Shown piece by piece: positions 1 through 6,204 of a stretch of DNA of 9,958 bases (position 1 is the first letter of the stretch; the number at the start of each line of letters is the position of its first letter). The notes under the pieces are model-generated. The model made no database searches and had not been told where the DNA came from. It worked only from the letters and a program-made list of their open reading frames with translations. The translations under genes were made by a program, and so were the position numbers. Source of the DNA: an uncultured Anaerotruncus sp. GTDB taxonomy: Bacteria > Bacillota_A > Clostridia > Oscillospirales > CAG-272. Where the stretch lies: contig CATYWI010000013.1 of assembly GCA_958414155.1 (NCBI GenBank), forward strand, positions 1-9,958. The letters run 5' to 3'.

Positions 1-404
1 CGGTCAAGTCCCGCGCGGCGCATAACGCCGCTTACGGCGTCATCGGGTTTGTCAAACAGACCGAGCATGATGTGCTCGACCGAGACATACTCGTCGTGCA
101 TGCCCTCCGCCTCGCTCTCGGCGGCGTTGAGCACCTCCTCGCAGGCGCGGGAGATGTAAACGCTCTCGGCGCCGGGACCGCTCACGCGGGGGAGCTTGGC
201 AAGCGCCGCCTCAAGCCCCGAAGCGACGGTATCGGGAGACGCGCCCATTTTCTTTATAAGTTCGGATATCAGTCCGCCCTCCTGACGCACGAGCGCCAGG
301 AACACGTGCGCAGGCTCGATGCGGCTGTTACCGCGTTCTGTGGCGTCCGACTGTGCCGCACGGAGCGCCTCTATGCTTTTTTGCGTATATTTCTGAAGAT
401 CCAT
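1..404 (-). CDS. clpB: ClpB disaggregase, N-terminal part (runs off window)
   Basis: This is the first 134 codons of the ATP-dependent protein disaggregase ClpB, which with the DnaK system rescues aggregated proteins in the cytoplasm. The translation starts MDLQKYTQKSIEAL and contains the two repeated Clp N-domain units: 'IEPAHVFLALVRQEGG' and a second repeat around 'EYVSVEHIMLGLFDK', with the typical 'LPRVSG' link between them. Together these resemble the ClpB N-domain, which binds substrate, more than ClpC or ClpA. The Walker A/B modules lie outside the window, so integrity cannot be judged. The ATG at 404-402 follows AAGAGGTG with an 8-base spacing. The preceding gene ends 58 bases upstream on the same strand and no separate promoter is evident, so co-transcription with the RHH protein gene is likely. 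Neither a CIRCE nor a CtsR-type heptad repeat is visible in the short gap. ClpC is the main alternative, considered less likely. Confidence 0.9.
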   Translation of the reverse strand, partial: MDLQKYTQKSIEALRAAQSDATERGNSRIEPAHVFLALVRQEGGLISELIKKMGASPDTVASGLEAALAKLPRVSGPGAESVYISRACEEVLNAAESEAEGMHDEYVSVEHIMLGLFDKPDDAVSGVMRRAGLD

Positions 405-462
405 TAAGTTTTCACCTCTTTTTAATGCCCGAAGGCGATAATCGATTTCTGTAATTAATTAA

Positions 463-1077
463 TTATGAAGTTTTCCCGCCGGCGGTACCTGCCAGCTCGC
501 CGTATATCCTGCGCACCTCGCTCTCGGCGGAGGCAGGATCGTCCAGCAGCGCGAAGTAACGCTTGAGCGCGCTGTCAAACGAACCGACATACGCCGAAAT
601 GCGCCGCGCCGCGGCATCGGTATCGCTGCCGTAGGAGCCGTGGAAGGTCCTGCGGAAACTGCCGTCGCGGTCGCATTGACATTCGGCGCCGTCAAGCGAC
701 GCCCAGAGCCTGAAAAACGCGCCGATATACAGCACGAGCAGATTGTTTTGCGTGCGAAGTCCCGCGCGGAACTCACCGCCCGCCGGCGTAAGCTCGACCG
801 TGTAGCGCACGGTGGGATTGTATTTATAAGCGAGCGTGGAGCGCAGGCAAAGCCGCGTATCGGCGCCACTCACGCGAAAGACCTCCCGCGCGCCGAGCAG
901 TTCCTCGACTGCAGAAAATATGTCGCGGACCGCCGATTCGGAGGTGCTACATGACAGATACTCCGCAAGTATGTGATTTACCAGCCCCGAGCGGTTTGTG
1001 CCGAGCCGGCGCGCCAGTCTGTCCGCCTCGGCTACCACCTCGTCGGAGAGCACCAGCGAATATACCCGTTTTGCCAT
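463..1077 (-). CDS. Ribbon-helix-helix DNA-binding protein with unknown C-terminal domain
   Basis: Predicted 204-residue protein. Residues 3-44 fit a ribbon-helix-helix (CopG/Arc) fold: a short strand 'KRVYSLVLS', helix 'EVVAEADRLARRLG', the turn 'TNRSGLV' and a second helix 'NHILAEYL'. The remaining 160 residues have no domain I recognise; they look alternately beta-rich (about 70-125, with 'NPTVRYTVELTP') and helical at the end. Ordinary RHH regulators are much shorter (45-100 residues), so the C-terminal part probably senses or binds something. The ATG at 1077 is chosen because AGAAGGAAG lies just upstream and because a consensus promoter sits at 1114-1142. An in-frame ATG at 1167 would lie upstream of that promoter. 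The gene is followed after 58 bases by clpB, so it may regulate its own operon or clpB. That role is inference; the DNA-binding fold is fairly safe. Confidence 0.8.
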   Translation of the reverse strand: MAKRVYSLVLSDEVVAEADRLARRLGTNRSGLVNHILAEYLSCSTSESAVRDIFSAVEELLGAREVFRVSGADTRLCLRSTLAYKYNPTVRYTVELTPAGGEFRAGLRTQNNLLVLYIGAFFRLWASLDGAECQCDRDGSFRRTFHGSYGSDTDAAARRISAYVGSFDSALKRYFALLDDPASAESEVRRIYGELAGTAGGKTS

Positions 1078-1113
1078 TTTCGCTTCCTTCTTTCGTCCTC
1101 TTCTTACGCATAT

Positions 1114-1142
1114 ATTATAGCACGGTTTATATAGCTTGTCAA
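1114..1142 (-). promoter_or_regulatory. Sigma-A promoter for the RHH-clpB operon
   Basis: Reading the minus strand, a perfect TTGACA (1142-1137) is followed by a 17-base spacer and a perfect TATAAT (1119-1114). Transcription should start near 1107, giving a leader of about 30 bases before the ATG at 1077. Confidence 0.88.
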
Positions 1143-1156
1143 GTATTTTATATAAA
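1126..1156. promoter_or_regulatory. Symmetric AT-rich element over the -35 box, candidate operator
   Basis: TTTATATA (1126-1133) and its inverted copy TATATAAA (1149-1156) flank the -35 region, and a 9-base palindrome CTTGTCAAG (1135-1143) lies between them and includes the -35 hexamer. RHH proteins commonly repress their own promoters by binding such symmetric sites, so this is a plausible autoregulatory operator. AT-rich promoters produce inverted repeats by chance, so support is weak. Confidence 0.35.
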
Positions 1157-1318
1157 AAAGTTTGCAAGTTTTGATTTTTTCTTTGCCCGCATCACTGCGT
1201 CCGGTAAATAGAATTTACTGCGCGCACGTCTTTTTTGTCATATGCGGTGGCATAATAGACAAATCCGCGCTTTTGGAGCCGCTCCGACGCGCGTGGACAT
1301 AAAAAATTTTCTACCCGC
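1157..1318. other. Divergent intergenic region, no gene seen
   Basis: The gene-free stretch between the two divergent start codons (1078-1380) is about 300 bases. Its ends hold the two opposed promoters. The remaining central 160 bases contain a short T-rich part, then a GC-rich segment with a small hairpin GGAGC-C-GCTCC (1275-1285). I see no convincing RNA gene, riboswitch or small ORF with a ribosome binding site. Confidence 0.5.
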
Positions 1319-1347
1319 TTGACTTTTTTATGTACATGTTGTATAAT
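1319..1347 (+). promoter_or_regulatory. Sigma-A promoter for the lamin-tail protein gene
   Basis: TTGACT (1319-1324), a 17-base spacer and a perfect TATAAT (1342-1347). The spacer contains the 8-base palindrome ATGTACAT (1330-1337). A strong ribosome binding site GGAGGT (1367-1372) lies 8 bases before the ATG at 1381. Confidence 0.85.
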
Positions 1348-1380
1348 AATTGCGAGCACAAATTACGGAGGTAACAAAAA

Positions 1381-2826
1381 ATGAAAAAGCTCACCGCATT
1401 AATGCTGGCATTACTTATTGCTCTGTCCGCGGCAACAACGCTTGCAGGCGCTGCCGTTGTGACGACCGAGCCCGCTCCCGCGTGGACGACAACCGAACCC
1501 GACCTTATCATAACCGAAATGTGCCCCGACACCCAAGGTGACGGAACAGGCGGATGCACCGACGGCAAGGACGTTTTTGAGATGTTTGAGATCTACAACA
1601 ACTCTGATTTCACTCTCAACCTTTACGACTACTGCATAACCTACAACGGCAACAACGCCACCCACGATATGTTCGAAAACGCTATCGTTGAGATAACCCC
1701 CTTCCTCACCAACAACCAGTGGGAAGACAAGCCCGGCAACTACCTTGACGGCACCACTCTTCAGTTTACGAAGGATAAATACACCGTATGCGATCTTTCC
1801 AACCTTCCCAAGAACCCCGAGACCTGCTTCATCGAGCCCGGTGAATGCGTTGTCGTATGGTCGCTTTACTGCGAGCCTTATTACAACCTCTGGAACGAAG
1901 GCAAGGGTATGTCCATTGACGACTTCCGCTCCTTCTGGAAGATCCCCGAAAATGTAAAGGTCATTGCATGGGACGGCAACTCCAGCGGTGACTACGGCGG
2001 AAATGATAAGAACTTCAACCTGAAGAACTCCGGTTGCGGTTCCTACGGTATCGCCAAGTACAGCGACGCTCTCAACGCCGCCGCCAACACCGAAAAAACC
2101 ACCAAGGACGCCAGCGGAAAGTACGGCTACATCAATATTTTTGATGAAAAGACCTACCGCGAGTTCGCGGATCTTGTAAGCTGGACCAATGTTGACTTCA
2201 ACACCTTCGGCATGTCCTCTATGGCAAACTACACCTACAACTTCACCGTTGACTACGGCAAAGGCGCCGAGTTCTTCTCCGCCGCTTCCGGCAAGGAGCA
2301 TCAGTACGACATCCGTCGCACCGCTTTCCTTGAAATGTATGCCACTGCTACGCCCGGCACACTTACCGACATCCAGAAGCTGACCCTCAAGAACTACAAG
2401 TTCAAAGCGGGCGAGAGCGTTATCATCCCCGGCGCCGAGACCGTTGACTCTCTCCTTTACACCATCTGGGCAGCCGAAGAAGGCAAGGAATTCACCGGCC
2501 TCAAGATAAACGGCACCGAGTACAAGGCAGGCGCGACCTTCACAGCCTCCGCCGCCGGTAAAGTGACCGTTGAGCCGATGTTCGGCACCAAGCAGGAGAC
2601 CACGAAGCCCGAGACCACAAAGGCTCCCGAAGTCACCACCGCTCCCGAGTCCTCAAAGGCATCCGACGCCACCAAGGCTCCCGATGCTACCAAGGCTCCC
2701 GACGCCACCAAGGCTCCCGAGACCACCGCTCCCGAGAAGAAGGGCTGCGGATCTTCCGTTGCAGCTGCCGCCGTCGCCGTATGCGCGATCTTCGGCTCCG
2801 CTGTCGTTATCAGAAGAAAGAAATAA
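1381..2826 (+). CDS. Secreted lamin-tail-domain surface protein with C-terminal anchor
   Basis: Predicted 481-residue exported protein of unknown specific function. Residues 1-24 form a signal peptide (KK, then a hydrophobic core, with A22-x-A24 as likely cleavage site). Residues about 38-330 resemble a bacterial lamin tail domain (LTD): 'PDLIITEM' then 'EMFEIYNNSD' match the usual 'I.ITEI..E.VELYN.SD' opening, 'IEPGECVVV' matches the mid-domain 'L.PG' strand, and 'ATPGTLTD' matches the closing 'PG' motif. The domain carries a glycine/aspartate-rich insertion near 50-64 and eight cysteines. Residues 335-400 look like a small beta module, 404-453 a Thr/Pro/Lys stalk with TKAPDA repeats, and 455-481 an anchor: GCGSS, a hydrophobic helix and RRKK. 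There is no LPXTG. LTD modules in bacteria usually occur in secreted nucleases or adhesins; no nuclease domain is seen here. Codon choice (AAC, AAG, TTC, ACC) suggests high expression. The gene has its own promoter and a following hairpin, so it is probably monocistronic. Confidence 0.8.
   Translation: MKKLTALMLALLIALSAATTLAGAAVVTTEPAPAWTTTEPDLIITEMCPDTQGDGTGGCTDGKDVFEMFEIYNNSDFTLNLYDYCITYNGNNATHDMFENAIVEITPFLTNNQWEDKPGNYLDGTTLQFTKDKYTVCDLSNLPKNPETCFIEPGECVVVWSLYCEPYYNLWNEGKGMSIDDFRSFWKIPENVKVIAWDGNSSGDYGGNDKNFNLKNSGCGSYGIAKYSDALNAAANTEKTTKDASGKYGYINIFDEKTYREFADLVSWTNVDFNTFGMSSMANYTYNFTVDYGKGAEFFSAASGKEHQYDIRRTAFLEMYATATPGTLTDIQKLTLKNYKFKAGESVIIPGAETVDSLLYTIWAAEEGKEFTGLKINGTEYKAGATFTASAAGKVTVEPMFGTKQETTKPETTKAPEVTTAPESSKASDATKAPDATKAPDATKAPETTAPEKKGCGSSVAAAAVAVCAIFGSAVVIRRKK
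2671..2724 (+). repeat. Three tandem 18-base units coding TKAPDA/TKAPET
   Basis: Three consecutive units beginning ACCAAGGCTCCCGA (2671-2688, 2689-2706, 2707-2724) encode T-K-A-P-D-A, T-K-A-P-D-A and T-K-A-P-E-T in the stalk of the surface protein. Degenerate relatives (TTKAPE, TTAPES) flank them. Such repeats readily vary in number by slippage and set the stalk length. Confidence 0.85.
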
Positions 2827-2850
2827 GGACTACGATCCATACATAAACCC

Positions 2851-2878
2851 GTCCCCCGGCGCGACAGCGCCGGGGGAC
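2851..2878 (+). terminator. GC-rich terminator-like hairpin after the surface protein gene
   Basis: A perfect 12-base inverted repeat GTCCCCCGGCGC / GCGCCGGGGGAC with a GACA tetraloop starts 25 bases after the stop codon. Only a short CCTTT follows instead of a clear T-run, so termination may be incomplete, or the hairpin may mainly protect the mRNA 3' end. Confidence 0.65.
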
Positions 2879-2909
2879 CTTTGGGCTTCACCGGGTTTGG
2901 GTCTGCCCC

Positions 2910-2938
2910 TTGACCTTCACACGGTTTTACGCTATAAT
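2910..2938 (+). promoter_or_regulatory. Sigma-A promoter for the DHH-DHH-surE operon
   Basis: TTGACC (2910-2915), 17-base spacer, perfect TATAAT (2933-2938). It lies 39 bases before the first start codon of the operon, with AAAGGA (2960-2965) as ribosome binding site. Confidence 0.85.
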
Positions 2939-2976
2939 ATATATGTAAAACAAATCGCAAAAGGACGGTACACGGC

Positions 2977-3924
2977 ATGTTTTCGGAGATCATACATGAG
3001 ATCGAACAGCACACAAGAATAATCATTCACCGCCACACCAAGCCCGACGGCGATGCTATCGGCAGTCAGGTCGGTCTTGCGGAGCTGATACGTGAGAACT
3101 TTCCAGAAAAAGAGGTATATATAACCGGCGACGCGCCCGGGCGCTACGGCTTTATAGCCGGCTCGACGCCGGATGCGGTCCCCGACTCCGCATACGACGG
3201 GGCGCTTGCCATCATTCTTGACACGTCCGCGCCCGCGCTGATATCCGACGACCGCTGGCGCACCGCCGCGCGCACCGCGCGGATAGACCACCACATCTTC
3301 ATTGAAAAAATAGCGGACGTTGAGGCGGTCGATAATACCTATGAAAGCTGCTGCGGACTCATTGCGGAAATGGCGCGCAGTTGCGGCTGGCGGCTCACCC
3401 CTGCGGCTGCAAGCGCGATATACACGGGCATGGTGACGGATTCGGGGCGCTTTCGCTATTCCTCGACAAACGCGCGCACCTTTGAGCTGGCGGCTTACCT
3501 TATGAGCCAGCCCATCGACACCTCCGCCATCTACTCCGAACTTTACACCGACGACTGGCGCATGATACGCGCGCGCGCCTCGTTCGTCATGAAGGTCCGC
3601 TTTACCGAGCACGGCGCGGGCTATATCTACACGACGCGTGAGGAACTTGCCGCCTCGGGTCTTGACTCGTTTACCGTTTCCCGCGGCATGGTGGGCGTCA
3701 TGTCCGACGTGCGCGGCGTGAACGTGTGGGTCAACTTTACCGAGACCGACGCAGGCGTGCTTGCCGAAATTCGCTCAAACAGATACAATATAAATCCCAT
3801 TGCGGTAAAATACGGCGGCGGCGGTCACGCCATGGCGAGCGGAGCAACGCTCCCCGACCGCGAAACAGCCATGGCTATGCTTGGCGATCTTGACGCTGTG
3901 GCAAAAGGAGACGGCAATGAATAA
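2977..3924 (+). CDS. DHH/DHHA1 phosphoesterase, NrnA-like (copy 1)
   Basis: Predicted 315-residue cytoplasmic phosphoesterase of the DHH superfamily, close in length and layout to NrnA, the bifunctional nanoRNase/pAp phosphatase. All metal-binding motifs are visible: H20-TKP-D24-G-D26 (motif I), 'IILDTSAP' with D82 (motif II), the namesake D104-H105-H106 (motif III) and 'GMVTDSGRFR' with D155 (motif IV). The C-terminal DHHA1 substrate-binding domain ends with G280-GGGH284. Family enzymes cut short RNAs from the end or remove phosphate from pAp; related stand-alone proteins cleave pApA or c-di-AMP. The sequence cannot say which substrate applies. It is the first gene of an operon, overlaps the second DHH gene by 8 bases, and is clearly its paralogue. 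The ATG at 2977 is supported by AAAGGA about 11 bases upstream. Nothing appears broken. Confidence 0.9.
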   Translation: MFSEIIHEIEQHTRIIIHRHTKPDGDAIGSQVGLAELIRENFPEKEVYITGDAPGRYGFIAGSTPDAVPDSAYDGALAIILDTSAPALISDDRWRTAARTARIDHHIFIEKIADVEAVDNTYESCCGLIAEMARSCGWRLTPAAASAIYTGMVTDSGRFRYSSTNARTFELAAYLMSQPIDTSAIYSELYTDDWRMIRARASFVMKVRFTEHGAGYIYTTREELAASGLDSFTVSRGMVGVMSDVRGVNVWVNFTETDAGVLAEIRSNRYNINPIAVKYGGGGHAMASGATLPDRETAMAMLGDLDAVAKGDGNE

Positions 3925-4903
3925 TTACGAAGTCAAAAAGGCGATCCTTGAAAAGATCAGAGAATACAAAAGCATTATCATCTCGCGCCATGTGCGTCCG
4001 GACGGCGATGCGGTAGGCTCCACGCTGGGACTGGCGCGCATTCTCCGGCTGACATTCCCGGAAAAACAGGTATACGTGGTGAACGGCGACTACGCGGAAT
4101 ACACCGCGTTCCTCGGCAACGAGGACGCGCAGCCCGACGCAGCCTGCTACGCGGGAAGTCTTGCCATCGTAATAGACACGGCAACGCCCGACCGCATATC
4201 GAACAAAAGCTGGCAGTCGGCGCGCGAGGTGATAAAGATAGACCACCACATAGACGTTGCCCCGTACGGGGACATCGCATGGGTGGAGGAGCACCGTTCA
4301 TCGGCGTGCGAAATGATAGCGGACTTTTACATGACCTTCCGCGAGGAGCTGAAGATAGACCGCGAGGCGGCGACCTGCATTTATGCGGGAATGGTGACAG
4401 ACTCGGGGCGCTTCCGCTTCCGCAGCGTCTCGGGCGAAACGCTGCGCTGCGCCGCGGCGCTGCTTGATCTCGGCGTGGATACCGACACGCTGTTCGCTCA
4501 CCTCTACCTTGAAAAGCTCGATGCCTTCCGCTTCCGCGCTTACGTCTACGAAAACATAAAAATGACCCCTCACGGCGTGGCGTACATCTATGTTGACCGC
4601 GCAATGAAGGAACGCTTTTCGCTTACCGACGAGGAGGCGTCAAACGTCGTCTCCTGCCTTGACTCGATAAAAGGCAGCATAATCTGGCTCGCCTTTATCG
4701 ACAACGCCGACGGCGCGACCATCCGCGTGCGTTTGCGCTCGCGCTTTGTGACGGTGGACAAGCTCGCCAACAAATACCGCGGCGGCGGTCATGATTGCGC
4801 CAGCGGAGCCACGCTCATGTCGCCGGACGAGATACCCCTGCTGCTTGCAGACGCCGACGCGCTGATAGCGGACTACAAGGAAAACAACGGAGGCTGGATG
4901 TGA
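3917..4903 (+). CDS. DHH/DHHA1 phosphoesterase, NrnA-like (copy 2)
   Basis: Predicted 328-residue paralogue of the gene before it, sharing 'RPDGDAVGS', 'FPEK.VY', 'IDHH', 'YAGMVTDSGRFR' and 'GGGH..ASGATL'. Metal ligands are H25, D29, D31, D87, D109-H110-H111 and D162; the DHHA1 glycine motif is at 289-292. The catalytic set is complete, so this is not a decayed duplicate. The ATG at 3917 is chosen because AAAGGAG (3904-3910) lies 6 bases upstream; an in-frame ATG at 3881 would overlap much more of the previous gene. It begins within the end of copy 1 and ends in ATGTGA, which overlaps the GTG start of surE, so all three are probably translationally coupled. The two copies differ around residues 50-80 and in the region joining the DHH and DHHA1 domains, which suggests divided substrates (for example short RNA or pAp versus pApA). 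That division is inference. Confidence 0.9.
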   Translation: MNNYEVKKAILEKIREYKSIIISRHVRPDGDAVGSTLGLARILRLTFPEKQVYVVNGDYAEYTAFLGNEDAQPDAACYAGSLAIVIDTATPDRISNKSWQSAREVIKIDHHIDVAPYGDIAWVEEHRSSACEMIADFYMTFREELKIDREAATCIYAGMVTDSGRFRFRSVSGETLRCAAALLDLGVDTDTLFAHLYLEKLDAFRFRAYVYENIKMTPHGVAYIYVDRAMKERFSLTDEEASNVVSCLDSIKGSIIWLAFIDNADGATIRVRLRSRFVTVDKLANKYRGGGHDCASGATLMSPDEIPLLLADADALIADYKENNGGWM

Positions 4904-5649
4904 GAATACTTGTTACGAACGACGACGGGATAGGCGCGCCCGGTATCGCGGCTCTTGCACGCTTTGCCGTGCGCCTTGGCGAGGTCACCGTGATAGCGCC
5001 CCGGAGCGAGCAGAGCGGAAAAAGTCATTCCATTGACCTTGTTTCGCCGTTTGAAATAAAAAAAGTGCCGTTTCCGGCAGTTCCCGAGGTTTTTGAGGCA
5101 TACTCGGTGGCATCTACCCCCGCCGACTGCGTGCGCTACGGAGTTCTGGCGCTCGGCGGCGAGTTTGACCTTGTACTTTCGGGCATAAACCGCGGCTTTA
5201 ACCTCGGCGTGGACATAGTTTATTCCGGCACGGTGGGCGCAGCGTTTGAGGCGGCGTATTTCGGCATCCGCTCGCTTGCGCTTTCCACCGACTGGCTGGC
5301 ATTCGGCGACAGCACACGCGAGCCTGTCTCGCTTGCCACGCTTGAGCGCATATGGGACTACGTGACCGCGAACGATCTTTTCGCGCACGATTCCATCTAC
5401 AATATAAATATCCCCATGGATCCGGGCACGATACTTCCCACGCGCCAGGGCGGTCCGTACTACCGCGACGTTTTCAACGATCTCGGCGACGGGACCTTCA
5501 AGCCGCACGGCGTGTGCGTGTTCAAAAACGGGCATGACCTTGAGGTGGATGCCGACGCCGTGACCGACGGATATATTTCGGTAACTCCGCTCACCATCGA
5601 CCGCACGGACAGAAAAACGCTGGAAGTGCTGCGGTCCGCAGGTAAATAA
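4900..5649 (+). CDS. surE: 5'/3'-nucleotidase SurE
   Basis: Predicted 249-residue SurE, a metal-dependent nucleotidase that dephosphorylates 5'- and 3'-nucleoside monophosphates; some homologues also act on short polyphosphate. It begins 'RILVTNDDG' with metal ligands D8 and D9, continues with 'APRSEQSG' (S39) and the family signature 'SGINRGFN' (N97 as metal ligand), then 'VDIVYSGTVGAA', and closes with 'DAVTDGYISVTPL'. The length fits the family. The start is GTG at 4900, six bases after GGAGG (4889-4893), giving a 4-base overlap (GTGA) with the preceding stop codon. A longer in-frame ATG start at 4795 would add 35 residues antecedent to the conserved N-terminus and is rejected. It is the last gene of the operon, followed by a strong hairpin. 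In context it would remove phosphate from the mononucleotides made by the two DHH enzymes. Confidence 0.93.
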   Translation: MRILVTNDDGIGAPGIAALARFAVRLGEVTVIAPRSEQSGKSHSIDLVSPFEIKKVPFPAVPEVFEAYSVASTPADCVRYGVLALGGEFDLVLSGINRGFNLGVDIVYSGTVGAAFEAAYFGIRSLALSTDWLAFGDSTREPVSLATLERIWDYVTANDLFAHDSIYNINIPMDPGTILPTRQGGPYYRDVFNDLGDGTFKPHGVCVFKNGHDLEVDADAVTDGYISVTPLTIDRTDRKTLEVLRSAGK

Positions 5650-5654
5650 ATATC

Positions 5655-5697
5655 ACAAGGGGCTGTTAAAAACATCGAGTTTTTAACAGCCCCTTGT
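5655..5697. terminator. Bidirectional terminator between surE and the TM2 gene
   Basis: A perfect 19-base inverted repeat (5655-5673 and 5679-5697, loop ATCGA) combines a GC-rich base (CAAGGGGCTG) with AAAAA pairing to TTTTT near the loop. It is placed between convergent genes, 5 bases after surE and 30 bases after the TM2 gene, and can form on both strands. The T-run lies inside the stem rather than after it, so the termination mechanism is not the standard layout. Confidence 0.75.
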
Positions 5698-5727
5698 TGA
5701 ATGCGTGACTGCGCACTCCGGCTTTAA

Positions 5728-6114
5728 TCAGTCGGAAAGCGGGACGCCGTTTGCGTCGGTGGTGTAACCGTCCTTCCCGATGATGTAGAATATGCCCTCA
5801 ACAAGTCCCCATATCTGCATGGGAACAGCGCCGATGCCGCATGTGCATACGGACAGAAGCAGCTGAAGAAGGCCGCGCTTGTTGAAGCCGAGGTAGAAGT
5901 TGTGTATGCCGAGAGAGCCAAGGAATATTCCCAGCAGACCGGCGGCAATTTTGGACTTGCTGTTGGCAGCGGGAGGTGTGGGCTGTGCAGGCTGCTGAAT
6001 CGGCTGAGCCGGCTCCCCGGCAGTCTTGGGGGCATCCGCTCCGGCAGGTGTGCCGCAGGAAGGGCAGAATCCGGCGTCATCCGGAAGCTCGGTACCGCAG
6101 TTTTTACAGAACAT
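5728..6114 (-). CDS. Zinc-ribbon TM2-domain membrane protein
   Basis: Predicted 128-residue membrane protein. Residues 1-21 are a zinc ribbon with C3-x2-C6 and C17-x2-C20. Residues 22-55 are a flexible linker rich in Pro, Ala and Gln. Residues 56-113 form a TM2 domain: a first membrane helix 'AAGLLGIFLGSLGIHNFYLG', the family's 'G.HNFYLG' signature, a turn with charged 'NKRG', and a second helix ending 'IWGLVEGIFYI'. TM2 proteins are common in Gram-positives; their molecular role is not settled. The ATG at 6114 follows AAGGAGG (6123-6129) with 8-base spacing and is downstream of a consensus promoter. It stands alone, convergent with surE. The phosphodiesterase gene lies upstream on the same strand with no terminator seen between them, so read-through is possible. 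Confidence 0.9.
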   Translation of the reverse strand: MFCKNCGTELPDDAGFCPSCGTPAGADAPKTAGEPAQPIQQPAQPTPPAANSKSKIAAGLLGIFLGSLGIHNFYLGFNKRGLLQLLLSVCTCGIGAVPMQIWGLVEGIFYIIGKDGYTTDANGVPLSD

Positions 6115-6131
6115 GATAATTTCCTCCTTGT

Positions 6132-6158
6132 GAGGCGGGATATATTATGACTCGCCTC
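6132..6158 (-). promoter_or_regulatory. Leader hairpin next to the TM2 ribosome binding site
   Basis: In the predicted 48-base leader, GAGGCG and CGCCTC (6132-6137 and 6153-6158) can form a 6-base GC stem with a 15-base AT-rich loop. It ends two bases before the Shine-Dalgarno AAGGAGG (6123-6129). It may influence translation or mRNA stability; no known riboswitch is recognised. Confidence 0.4.
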
Positions 6159-6169
6159 TATTTGATGTC

Positions 6170-6198
6170 ATTATATCACAAAAGAATATGACTGTCAA
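6170..6198 (-). promoter_or_regulatory. Sigma-A promoter for the TM2 gene
   Basis: On the minus strand a perfect TTGACA (6198-6193), a 17-base spacer and a perfect TATAAT (6175-6170). It is squeezed between the stop codon of the phosphodiesterase gene (6205) and the TM2 leader. Confidence 0.88.
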
Positions 6199-6204
6199 CA
6201 GAAA

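Noticed and set aside
640..954. Plus-strand 104-codon frame.
   Set aside because: Antisense to the RHH gene, with no recognisable domain.
1078..1167. N-terminal extension of the RHH protein by 30 residues (start at 1167).
   Set aside because: It would begin upstream of the consensus promoter at 1114-1142; the extension is not RHH-like.
1231..1262. Imperfect inverted repeat (TTGTCATATG ... CATAATAGACAA) in the divergent gap.
   Set aside because: Mismatches and no link to either promoter; may be chance.
1411..2301. Minus-strand 296-codon frame, Val/Gly-rich.
   Set aside because: It is entirely antisense to the lamin-tail gene; its composition is that expected from biased codons of the true gene, and it has no promoter or ribosome binding site.
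2671..2724. Short tandem repeats considered as a CRISPR-like array.
   Set aside because: Units are contiguous, in frame and code for the Thr/Pro stalk; there are no spacers.
2932..3612. Minus-strand 226-codon frame.
   Set aside because: Antisense to the first DHH gene, whose motifs are unmistakable.
4795..4899. N-terminal extension of SurE by 35 residues.
   Set aside because: SurE proteins begin directly at the strand before NDDG; GTG at 4900 has a good ribosome binding site.
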